Assembly: GCF_000430705.1 (NCBI RefSeq)
Contig: NZ_AUMN01000001.1
Span: 1-64,000 of the forward strand
Direction: 5' to 3'
From: Arthrobacter castelli DSM 16402
GTDB lineage: Bacteria; Actinomycetota; Actinomycetes; Actinomycetales; Micrococcaceae
Length of the DNA: 64,000 nucleotides
Below are positions 36,964-44,153 of this stretch, piece after piece. The notes under the pieces were generated by a model. It was not told the DNA's origin and made no database searches. It saw nothing but the letters and a program-made list of their open reading frames with translations. Positions within the stretch are counted from its first letter, which is position 1. Each line of letters opens with the position of its first letter. The translations under genes were made by a program, and so were the position numbers.

Positions 36964-37329
36964 CTAACGAATCTGGCGCACCTGATCCGAGCTTCCCCAC
37001 GAGGCATCTGCGGTCCATATGAAGGCACCGAGCCGCTGCGCCGTTGCCAAACACAGTCGGTCCCCCAATGAGAGACCGCTCCCCCTCCGCCACAGTCGCG
37101 CCGCGAGCTCAGCGTCATCGCCAAGGACGGGCTCGATGGTAAGATCGAAGCTCAGGATCAAGCCGCGGGCAAAATCCCAATCCTGATCATGGGCAATCAG
37201 CTTCTGGGCGGTCTCTGACCAATTCGCAGCACTGCACGCTCCACCGGCGACGAGTTCGCGTTCGACGACATCGGAACCTTCCTCACCCTGCAGGAAACAC
37301 AGCAATGCAGATGCATCGAAAAGATTCAC
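36964..37329 (-). CDS. PIN-domain toxin (VapC-like)
   Basis: A 121-aa PIN protein with Asp5 in LFDASALL, a Glu in the ANWSETAQKL helix, the Asp in LSLGDRLCLATA and a terminal Asp in WTADASW. It overlaps the upstream AbrB-type antitoxin gene by 4 nt (ATGA). Likely a ribonuclease whose activity is held back by the partner. This AbrB-PIN combination is a regular VapBC subtype in Actinobacteria. Confidence 0.82.
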   Translation of the reverse strand: MNLFDASALLCFLQGEEGSDVVERELVAGGACSAANWSETAQKLIAHDQDWDFARGLILSFDLTIEPVLGDDAELAARLWRRGSGLSLGDRLCLATAQRLGAFIWTADASWGSSDQVRQIR

Positions 37330-37571
37330 GCAGCATCTTCCGCCGCCGCCTGACGCCGCCGATCCGCCAACAACTCATCGACGAGGTTCAACCCCTGCAA
37401 CTTTCCGCGGACCAGGCTCTTCATCTGATCTCGTGTCACCAGGACCACGCCCTGAGGTGTGTCCACCATGACCAGGGCTGAGCCAGCCTGCAGGTCCAGC
37501 CGTTCCCGAAGCTCTGCCGGAACGACCATTCGTCCCCGATCTCCCATCACAACCGGATATGTCCCACTCAT
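37326..37571 (-). CDS. AbrB/MazE-type antitoxin
   Basis: An 81-aa SpoVT/AbrB protein. The swapped-hairpin DNA-binding fold is seen in VVMGDRGRMVVPAELRERL at the N-terminus; the C-terminal half (residues 45-81) is helical and charged and would hold the PIN toxin. The start at 37571 follows TATTATGG, a likely -10 region; a longer reading would add 30 unrelated residues. Confidence 0.8.
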   Translation of the reverse strand: MSGTYPVVMGDRGRMVVPAELRERLDLQAGSALVMVDTPQGVVLVTRDQMKSLVRGKLQGLNLVDELLADRRRQAAAEDAA

Positions 37572-37672
37572 GAATCCATAATACACCGCGAGGCCCCGAA
37601 TGGGAGGGCTCCAGGATGCCACCGAGCCCGTCCACGACACGCCGCCGTCAGCACCCTCCATGGTCAGTACAC

Positions 37673-38570
37673 CTAGTCCGCCCCCGGCAACCCGGCCAAC
37701 CTGTTCTGCAGGAACTCGACATTCTCCACCGTGGACTCGTCCACCACTGTCCAGTACACACCGGCGTCGCTCTTTGTCAGCCCCATTGCTTCGGCCTGAT
37801 CCGCGTCATGGCCGGTATAGAACAAGCGGAACAATCGTCGCCCACCCTCCTGCCCGACGTCGACCAGCCGGAACGGAGCACCCTGGTACGTCACCCGGCC
37901 AAAGAGCTCGAAGACGTCGGCGACTTCATCGATGGAGACCTTTTTGCGCCAGGCACTCCGCGGTGTCTTTTCGAAACCCGTGGCATCGGCCGGTGGTTCG
38001 CTGGATGCCGCGAGCACCACCGACGAGTTCCCGTCGACCAGATCCGCACTGAGCCGGTAACCGTTCCAGATGGCAGTCCACCCAATGACCGAGGCCGGGG
38101 TGTTCTGCTGCGGCGCGCCAAACCCGTTGCCAGGCATCGCTGTCCACCCTGAGGCAACATCCCCGTACACGGCAACCAATTCCTCAGGCGCGTCCCTGTG
38201 AATCCTCCACAGCTCCGCCCCGGGGGGGCAGCCGCACCTCGTCGAGAAAGTACAGCGGCGCGGAGCCGCCCTCCCAAGTTGCAAAACCTGTCCCATTGAA
38301 CGGTGCTCGGTCCACGAAGTCGGGAGTTGTAGGAGTGTGAATATACACGTTGGGTGGAGTGGCAAACCGCAGCACGTCCAGGTACGACGCATCCTCGCGC
38401 CACGGAGATCCCGCAAAGCCGAGCCCGTGAGCTTGAAATAACAAAGCCGGATCCTTGACGGCGGCTACATCAACCGCTTTGAGCACGAACCCGGAAACCC
38501 GATCCTTGTTTCCTTCGACCAGTTCCTTGACCTGGTATTCGTTCAAGGCCTTCTGCAAGATGGCTGCCAC
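37673..38570 (-). pseudogene. Frameshifted member of a paralogous family at the T7SS locus, copy 1
   Basis: Two overlapping leftward frames join into one protein of about 298 aa if a single G is removed from the run of seven Gs at 38222-38228. The first frame (from 38570) carries the N-terminal helical part and the APFNGTGFATWEGGSAPLYF and DEVRLPP segments; the second continues with GAELWRIHRDAPEELVAVYG and a C-terminal domain (VTYQGAPFRLVDVG, FYTGHDADQAEAMG). Homologous to the gene at 38782-39667. I do not recognise the function. Its position downstream of a polymorphic toxin and immunity gene suggests an orphan immunity or accessory protein. The break may be a real indel, phase variation, or a sequencing error in the homopolymer. 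Confidence 0.65.
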
Positions 38571-38781
38571 GCTCTGCTCCTCCGTGTCTGCTGCACTGGC
38601 GAACTTTCAGTCTAGATGAACGCTCTCGTATCGGAGACACCTACCCACAGCTGGGAACCTTCCCGATAGAGATGCAGGTCATCCAGCTTTCCTGAATTGC
38701 GACATCGTTGAGTCGCAGCCCAGGGAACTAACAAACCACCGTCTTGCCATGTTGGACTCCGACGGAGCCGATCCGGCCAAC

Positions 38782-39667
38782 TTACATTTTCATCTCCGTG
38801 ATTACTTCGCTAACGTCTGTCACCTCAGACAACGGCACCCAGCCCTCTGCCCGGCGGAAGTCCGAGGACGCGAACCCTGGGAGTCCCAGCCACCAGCTAA
38901 TCGGCTTCTGCTCGCCGTACTGCCGCGTGGGCCCTTCGATATTTATCTCCCCGTTCGAGTTCATGGCGTGAATAAAAAACTCCGCCTCCCGCCACACGCC
39001 CCGTGAAGACACCTTGTATGCCTTCTCAATCTCATCCACAGGAACCCAGCGCGACCACCATGGCCATCGCTGATCCGGATGCCGTCCATCCCTCTCAAAA
39101 CCCATTCCGGCAGGTTCAGGACCATAAAAATAAATCGGCACACGAGCACGTTCTCGATCCACCGCCCCAACGTCGTACTCTTGTCCGCGCCACACAGCGT
39201 ATCTGCCGGACAAGCGCTTTCCCCCGGACAGCTTCTGCTCAACCAACGCGAATCCACTTCCTGTTGTCATCAAATATCCCGACCAGCACTTCTTCACCTG
39301 CACGGTTGATCCGCCACATCTCTGCACCCTCGCGCATGGGAACATTGCCGCCGTCAGCCGTAAAGTATTCGGGGATAATCCGCTCGCCGCCGACTTCACT
39401 CGTGGTAAATCCGTTACTGCTGTGAGGAGGACCCTGGATATTCTCATACAAACCAGGCAGATCCTTATAGCGATGCTCCTCCGGCAATCTTGCGCGGGCA
39501 GCTTCATACGGAATACCGACCCCGTCTATTTCGGGAGTCTGGAACCGAACGAGATGCATCACATCGCGATCGTACGGTGACCCGCCGTTTTCAAGGTAGT
39601 CAAGCCGGAGCCCCTCGATGATCGCCTGCGGAGTGCGCAGATGCGCAGTATCCGCACCATCAGACAC
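38782..39667 (-). pseudogene. Frameshifted member of the same family, copy 2
   Basis: A second member of the family at 37673-38570, also split over two frames. The first part (from 39667) ends at about 39239 after GAEMWRINRAGEEVLVGIFD; the second frame resumes in the same region (39250-39285) with TGSGFALVEQKLSGGK and runs to WVPLSEVTDVSEV. Removing one base would give about 294 aa. No homopolymer run explains the shift. Base composition is more AT-rich than the surrounding core genes. Function unknown; the shared architecture with copy 1 suggests duplicated immunity-like cassettes. Confidence 0.6.
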
Positions 39668-39683
39668 GAAACCACCGGCATTC

Positions 39684-39905
39684 GGCGTGATCCGGGACAG
39701 AGTCCAACACGCTGCGCACAGAGTTGAAGTGGTTAATGTTGTTCAGCGGTCCGAAGTAGTTCTTGGACTCGTCCTCGTTGCCTGTCTCAAGACCCTCCGC
39801 TGCCTTGGCCAGCATGTCGAGGAATTCATCATGCACCCCGTCCTGGACCAGCACGCGGGTGACGGCAGTGCAGTCCTGCCCTGCATTGAAGTACCCGAAC
39901 TCAGC
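39684..39905 (-). repeat. Duplicated fragment of the aminobutyraldehyde dehydrogenase gene
   Basis: About 220 bp corresponding to 31836-32055 in the same orientation, 7,848 bp apart. I count six differences (about 97 percent identity) and all six are synonymous in the dehydrogenase frame. It encodes the segment from FNAGQDCTAV to LDSVPDH, including the catalytic Cys codon, with no start and no continuation, so it is not functional. It fills the gap between the 90-aa immunity-like gene, whose stop codon touches it, and the frameshifted copy 2. Confidence 0.9.
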
Positions 39906-40177
39906 TAGACCGGCGTTCCGCGATTCCAGCCGGGCTTCTGGATCAGAAGATCATCATGCTCACGCCGACGGCATGCCTCGATGAATTCAATGGCGTCATC
40001 AGGTTCAGCGCGAAAATGATCGAATTGCGCTTTAGTGAGTTCGTAATATTCCTCGTAATCGACAACCCCATTGCTCACAGGCAGCGACGCGTAGTATCGA
40101 CCCGCTTCTTGCTCGACGCCCAAGGCGTAGCGGTTCTCGCGAGAAAAATACGCATCAACGAACTTCACGGAAGCCAC
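39905..40177 (-). CDS. Probable immunity protein of the adjacent toxin
   Basis: A 90-aa acidic protein: KFVDAYFSRENRYALGVE, then GRYYASLPVSNGVVDYEEYY and a C-terminal CRRREHDDLLIQKPGWNRG. It resembles a family found beside polymorphic toxins in diverse bacteria (the P-V-S-N-x-x-V-D-Y-E-E-Y-Y motif recurs). It begins 8 nt after the toxin stop codon in the same direction, as expected for a cognate immunity gene. No signal peptide, so it would neutralise the toxin in the cytoplasm. Assignment rests on position plus family resemblance. Confidence 0.65.
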   Translation of the reverse strand: MASVKFVDAYFSRENRYALGVEQEAGRYYASLPVSNGVVDYEEYYELTKAQFDHFRAEPDDAIEFIEACRRREHDDLLIQKPGWNRGTPV

Positions 40178-40185
40178 CTCCCAAA

Positions 40186-42456
40186 CTAATCAAGCGTGGA
40201 AACATCGTACTCTGAAGGATCAATATCGGCCCCATCGACGACGGCCTCAGAGAAACCGGTCGGAAGCTGTCCACCTGGAACCCACTGCTCATTTGCCCCC
40301 GCCTCGTTACCAGACGGCATTCTTAGCCCGCTCTCGCCGGGCGACTCGATGTCAACACGAACTGCTCCATTTTCGAAGAACCCTTCGGGAAGTCCCAGAG
40401 CCTCTTCCATCGCCCGCGGATTCCCCCCAGTGGACTCCACGAGCGCATCAACCTCTGGCTTCGGCATCACGAACGACGTGCCGTCCCGCTGAGCGATACC
40501 GTACTTCTCGAGATTCGACTCGGTCATAAACCGAGTGGCGCCCTCTTCAAACGGGGCCAGATGCTCGGATATATACTCGGGCGACAAATAAGTAGTTGGA
40601 TCAGGTCGCGTACCCTTGTCCATTGCGACGATGCGGTCACGTTCTGAGGCTGAGAGCCCGGAGTCTTGGGCCCCGCCGGCGTCATCTCCGGAACTTTCGG
40701 AATGGCTGGTTACATCCGTAGAGTTAGCGACATCGGTCGCTTCTGAACCAGTACCTGCTCCATCACCTGCGTCCACGTCACCGTCCGCGGTCTCCGTACC
40801 CGCATCCGAGTCGCCGCCGTTCGACGCTGTATCGGCATCCGAGTCAGCGTCCCCTCCGTCCGGCGCATCCGTGGCAGGCGCGCCCTGATCCGAATCGCCG
40901 CGGTCCGGCGTGCCCGTGTCCCCACCGTCCGGGGCGCCACTACCGGGCTCTGCCGTATCCCCGGCAGGAGCCGACTCCGGCCCATCCGACGAGCCACCAT
41001 CAGCAGGTCCTTCACCGCCGGCAACCGGCGCACCGGCATCCGAGCTCCGGCCATCAGTCGAACCACCACTCGAGCTGCCACCGTCGGGGGAACCACCTTG
41101 GGGTCCCGTTGTGGCAGGAGCACTCGAACCACTATTGGGCCCCGTCGTACTAGCGGCAGGACCGCTTCCGCGGCCATCGGCCTGCGTATCCATCCGGGTG
41201 TTCCCGTGGTCAACCGCACTGGTGGATGGCCCTGAATCAGGAGAATCGACCCCCACGTGCGCCGGAGCCGGCTCAGGCATCGCGTCAACGCGAGGAGTCC
41301 CAGGAGCCACGTTCCCCAACTTCTGTGTGACCGAAGTGCCCAAATCCAACGACTTAATCTTCAGATCAGTGGCAAGATCAGAGACCTTCACCGTCGTGCG
41401 AGCCGCCGCCCCCAAGCCAGTGACCTTCAGCGCGGTACCGGCCTTCGACCCTGCACCGGCCACGGTAGAGATCTTCGAAGCCACAGAGCCGGTCTTCGTT
41501 ACTGCCCCGGCGCCCGCCGTCAGCAGAATCGTCGCCAGGTCGAATGTGGAAGCTCCGGCAGCATAAGCAGGATCCTCCTGCCACTCATCCCAATGGATGG
41601 CAGACTTACCAACGGCCAACAATCGCTGCCCCGCTTGCTGTCTGCGCTCTGCGCCGACCGTCATCGCAAGCGCAGGATTCGATACAATGGCCGCATCCAC
41701 GGCCAACGTCCCGATGCCCTTCCACGTGGTGGAGAACGTCTCCCAGTCGGTGAAGTTGACCATGTTCCACAAGCCGGTCGCGGTACCTGTGACACCGCTC
41801 CAAACGCCCTTGAAAAACGACCCCACCATGTTCAGGCCGTCCTCCCACCATGGCGCGTCATACTCACTGGGCTCGCCCCACGGAAGTTTGCCCTCGCCCG
41901 CTGCGGCATCCAACTGCTCGCCGGTAAAACCGAACTGCTTTTCTCCGGGGTCGGCACCCTCCTGCGTAGTCGGAACGTACGTGGTGCCGCCATAGATCCC
42001 GGAGATCTTGTTGGCACACGTTCGCTGAGCCGCCATGTAGTCGGCCATCAAAGCGTTGGCGTCAGAGAGGATGTCGTTATCCTCCTTGACCAGTTCCTCA
42101 TCCTCTTGCCATTCATCGTCAGAAGCCTTCTGTGCCTCCACATCCCGATAACGCACCATCAGTGCGTCGTATCGAGTCTTGATGTTCTCGGCCTCACCGG
42201 CATAGGTGTCGATGGCGGCTTTCACCGTCGCAGCATCGTCCGCCAGATCCTGCCCACTGGTCTTGACAGGACCAAAGGCACCATAGACGATCGATGCCTC
42301 CGGCGCCTCATACACGCTTGGCATCTTGGACCAGGCGGTGTATGAATCCGTAGCCAAATCCTCGACCTTGTCGGCGCCGGTCTTGAATTTGTCCGCTTGT
42401 GTCCGCAGCCGCTCAGCATCAGCAATTGGCGGAAAGTTGGAAGGATTGAAACCCAC
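40186..42456 (-). CDS. T7SS-exported polymorphic toxin
   Basis: A 756-aa modular protein. Residues 1-165 are a helical export domain with YEAPEASIVYGAF and CANKISGIYGG, shared with the effector at 52695-53984. About 170-390 contain Trp-rich and hydrophobic segments (pre-toxin or translocation region). About 400-620 form a low-complexity Gly/Ser/Asp/Ala/Pro linker. Residues 623-756 are a compact C-terminal domain starting YLSPEYISEHL, with PKPEVDALVESTGG and RMPSGNEAGANEQWVPGG, a motif set I have seen at toxin C-termini of other polymorphic systems; enzymatic activity unknown. A DUF6507 gene and two WXG100 genes lie upstream in the same direction and an immunity-like gene follows. Confidence 0.75.
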   Translation of the reverse strand: MGFNPSNFPPIADAERLRTQADKFKTGADKVEDLATDSYTAWSKMPSVYEAPEASIVYGAFGPVKTSGQDLADDAATVKAAIDTYAGEAENIKTRYDALMVRYRDVEAQKASDDEWQEDEELVKEDNDILSDANALMADYMAAQRTCANKISGIYGGTTYVPTTQEGADPGEKQFGFTGEQLDAAAGEGKLPWGEPSEYDAPWWEDGLNMVGSFFKGVWSGVTGTATGLWNMVNFTDWETFSTTWKGIGTLAVDAAIVSNPALAMTVGAERRQQAGQRLLAVGKSAIHWDEWQEDPAYAAGASTFDLATILLTAGAGAVTKTGSVASKISTVAGAGSKAGTALKVTGLGAAARTTVKVSDLATDLKIKSLDLGTSVTQKLGNVAPGTPRVDAMPEPAPAHVGVDSPDSGPSTSAVDHGNTRMDTQADGRGSGPAASTTGPNSGSSAPATTGPQGGSPDGGSSSGGSTDGRSSDAGAPVAGGEGPADGGSSDGPESAPAGDTAEPGSGAPDGGDTGTPDRGDSDQGAPATDAPDGGDADSDADTASNGGDSDAGTETADGDVDAGDGAGTGSEATDVANSTDVTSHSESSGDDAGGAQDSGLSASERDRIVAMDKGTRPDPTTYLSPEYISEHLAPFEEGATRFMTESNLEKYGIAQRDGTSFVMPKPEVDALVESTGGNPRAMEEALGLPEGFFENGAVRVDIESPGESGLRMPSGNEAGANEQWVPGGQLPTGFSEAVVDGADIDPSEYDVSTLD
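40597..41256 (-). repeat. Low-complexity linker-coding DNA in the toxin gene
   Basis: GC-rich, repetitive codons for Gly, Ser, Asp, Ala and Pro encode about residues 400-620 of the toxin. Recurring units such as PDGG, DGGDSD and SSGGS give imperfect tandem DNA repeats that could change length by slippage and ease swapping of toxin C-termini. Confidence 0.6.
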
Positions 42457-42521
42457 GATTGTCCTAGGTCAAGGTATGAGGTCGTTCTACTGAAAGTCGA
42501 CAGATAGAGGGCCCGACTGCG

Positions 42522-42890
42522 CTACCGGAAGTCGCCCGGCTGCGCCCCTCCGGTTCCACCCGGCGAGCTCTCCACCAGCTTCGGAGCGTTGTCCGCATTC
42601 TCTTGGGCGTTTGCAGCCATCTCCATCTGCCCCTGCCCATAGGCGCGGACGGCTTTGGCTGTCGCGTTCAACGCTATGCCGGTCCTACCCGCAATGCTCT
42701 TCATCGCCGGCGCCAGGTTTTCATCCGACAGTCCTTGCAGTGCCTTTGCAATGATGCCTGACTTGCCTGCCTCGCTGATTGCCCCCAAGGACGTCCCCAT
42801 ATCGGAGAACTCCGATTCGTAGTCCGTGGCGTAGCCCTGCACTTCCTGAAGGATGCTCTGGACGCCGGAAGGGTCAACGTCCCACTTCAT
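42522..42890 (-). CDS. DUF6507 family T7SS partner protein, left arm
   Basis: A 122-aa helical protein starting KWDVDPSGVQSIL and containing AYGQGQMEMAANAQENA near the end, features shared with the 108-aa protein at 52382-52708. Helical content and size are WXG100-like, though there is no WXG turn. It precedes the toxin gene by 65 nt and its ATG overlaps the stop of the WXG100 gene (TGATG). The same DUF6507-effector order is found in the right arm, so it is likely a dedicated partner of the toxin export domain. Confidence 0.78.
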   Translation of the reverse strand: MKWDVDPSGVQSILQEVQGYATDYESEFSDMGTSLGAISEAGKSGIIAKALQGLSDENLAPAMKSIAGRTGIALNATAKAVRAYGQGQMEMAANAQENADNAPKLVESSPGGTGGAQPGDFR

Positions 42891-43195
42891 CAGTGGATGT
42901 TTTGTACGGCAGTGCGGCCACGCTGCTGGGTGGTTCCCGCCGTCTCGTCGTTATTGAGCAGGGTCTCTTTTACCAAGCGGATGATCTCCCGCACCTCATC
43001 GGCCGAGCCCTTCCACTTCTGTTCGATGTGCTGATAGTCTTCGGAGATTCCCTCAGCGTAGAAGTCAGCCATCGCGGTGGCGACTTGCTGGTCGCGGTCA
43101 CCGATCAGGGCTTCGAGCCTGCCGACAATCCCGCCGATATCGGTCTCCACCTGGGCGGAAGCGTCGGTGTCATACGAAATACGGTCCTGTGCCAT
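42890..43195 (-). CDS. WXG100 family protein
   Basis: A 101-aa helical hairpin protein with the turn motif WKG near residue 64 (IEQKWKGSADEV) and a conserved aspartate/glutamine-rich first helix. WXG100 proteins are small substrates exported as dimers by type VII systems. The ATG at 43195 is preferred over a start three codons upstream. It overlaps the DUF6507 gene by one base and follows the other WXG100 gene at a 67-nt distance, consistent with a heterodimer pair. Confidence 0.85.
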   Translation of the reverse strand: MAQDRISYDTDASAQVETDIGGIVGRLEALIGDRDQQVATAMADFYAEGISEDYQHIEQKWKGSADEVREIIRLVKETLLNNDETAGTTQQRGRTAVQNIH

Positions 43196-43262
43196 CAGAT
43201 GCACCTTTCATCGTTGCGTGCAGATACTCCGCACAGCAGTTGTAAGGGGTCGAAGGAAGTGC

Positions 43263-43598
43263 TTAGCGTCCCATGAATTTGGCAGCGTCAAAGTTTGCGC
43301 CACTCGCAGCCTGCTGCGAGTTGTCGGCCGTTTCCTGGTCGCCGGTCTGGAAGGCAACGTCCATGCCTCCCTGGCCTTCCACGATGCTGCCCAGCGCCCG
43401 GTTGATGTCGTCGGCCACGTAATCGGCCCGCTGCTTGAACTCGTCGAAACGTGCACGGCCGGAGCCGTTGAACTTTCCCTCCAGCGGCGCGACTGAATCG
43501 ACCAGCTGGCGCACTAAACCGCCAAGGTCTTCATTGGATCCACTCGAGCGCTGCCGCAGTTGTGACAGCGTCTGATTGTCCATGTCGAACTTCGGCAT
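43263..43598 (-). CDS. WXG100-type protein with FNG turn
   Basis: A 111-aa WXG100-like protein. The turn is FNGSGRARFDEF, with Phe replacing the Trp, as in many actinobacterial partners. The C-terminal part has EGQGGMDVAFQTGDQETADNS. First gene of the leftward arm, preceded by AGGAGG. Likely dimerises with the product at 42890-43195. Confidence 0.83.
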   Translation of the reverse strand: MPKFDMDNQTLSQLRQRSSGSNEDLGGLVRQLVDSVAPLEGKFNGSGRARFDEFKQRADYVADDINRALGSIVEGQGGMDVAFQTGDQETADNSQQAASGANFDAAKFMGR

Positions 43599-43751
43599 AA
43601 CAACCTCCTAAAAATCCGTACCGCGTCCGCATTCCGCCAACCGCAATTGTTGCAATCGGCACGGACGCTGCCTGAACATTCCATTACCCGGGATTCTTAA
43701 CCCCGTGGTTTATATGGAATCGTGGTCCGGGTGCAGAGTCAATCGAATCGC

Positions 43752-43773
43752 ATGGGTATAAGTACCCATGCTC
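43752..43773. promoter_or_regulatory. Palindromic operator candidate between the two T7SS arms
   Basis: Perfect 9-bp arms (GCATGGGTA and TACCCATGC) separated by TAAG, in the 258-bp divergent intergenic region, 18 nt upstream of a TTGACA box. It is a good candidate for a dimeric regulator that sets both arms. No regulator gene is in the island. Confidence 0.55.
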
Positions 43774-43791
43774 TTCGCGTGTTATCAAATT

Positions 43792-43818
43792 GACAGGCGC
43801 GAATTGGCAATATGAGAT
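43792..43818 (+). promoter_or_regulatory. Candidate promoter of the rightward T7SS operon
   Basis: TTGACA at 43792-43797 and TATGAG at 43813-43818 with a 15-bp spacer, about 40 nt before the first start codon. The -35 is perfect, the -10 is poor and spacing is short. Confidence 0.4.
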
Positions 43819-43856
43819 GAAAACGTCCACCCGAACCGCCCTGCTTGGAGGTCTGA

Positions 43857-44153
43857 ATGCCGTATGACTACGACACGCAGCTGATTGAATCAGTAGCAGT
43901 TCGCCGCACCCGGCTGACCTCCGCACTGCTCTTCGGGCAGAATCCCTTGCAACGGCGGTGGACTGACATTATCAAACTGTTCCTGTTCAGCGTGGCCGTC
44001 GCCGCGCTGGTTGCTGCCATCTGCGTCGGATATTCCTTCATCAGCAATCTGCTGGCCGAACAACGAGCCGAGCAACGCCAGCGCAGCCAGAGCGCCTCCG
44101 TCATTCAAGTGATGGACCTCCCCACTTCGGAAGTGCGTGCCATCCATGGCTGA
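43857..44153 (+). CDS. Small T7SS membrane protein resembling the EccB N-terminus
   Basis: A 98-aa protein: a basic cytoplasmic stretch (RRTRLTSALLFGQNPLQRRW), one membrane helix (about residues 38-64) and a short Gln/Arg-rich outer tail. This matches the EccB N-terminal layout (Arg-rich helix, D/N-P-L-Q, then a TM helix) but lacks the long periplasmic domain. First gene of the operon, with GGAGG upstream, overlapping the EccD-like gene by 8 nt. The EccB link is inference from layout and a short motif. Confidence 0.6.
   Translation: MPYDYDTQLIESVAVRRTRLTSALLFGQNPLQRRWTDIIKLFLFSVAVAALVAAICVGYSFISNLLAEQRAEQRQRSQSASVIQVMDLPTSEVRAIHG

Noticed and set aside
37673..39667. Programmed +1 frameshift in both paralogues
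   Set aside because: The breaks are at different places, and only copy 1 has a slippery CCC-C run; simple indels are more likely, so it is listed only as an option.
40597..41256. CRISPR-like repeated DNA
   Set aside because: Repeats are irregular and lie within an open coding frame for a low-complexity linker.
43684..43926. Small minus-strand frame in the divergent T7SS region
   Set aside because: No ribosome site, no family, and it would cover the palindrome and promoter region.
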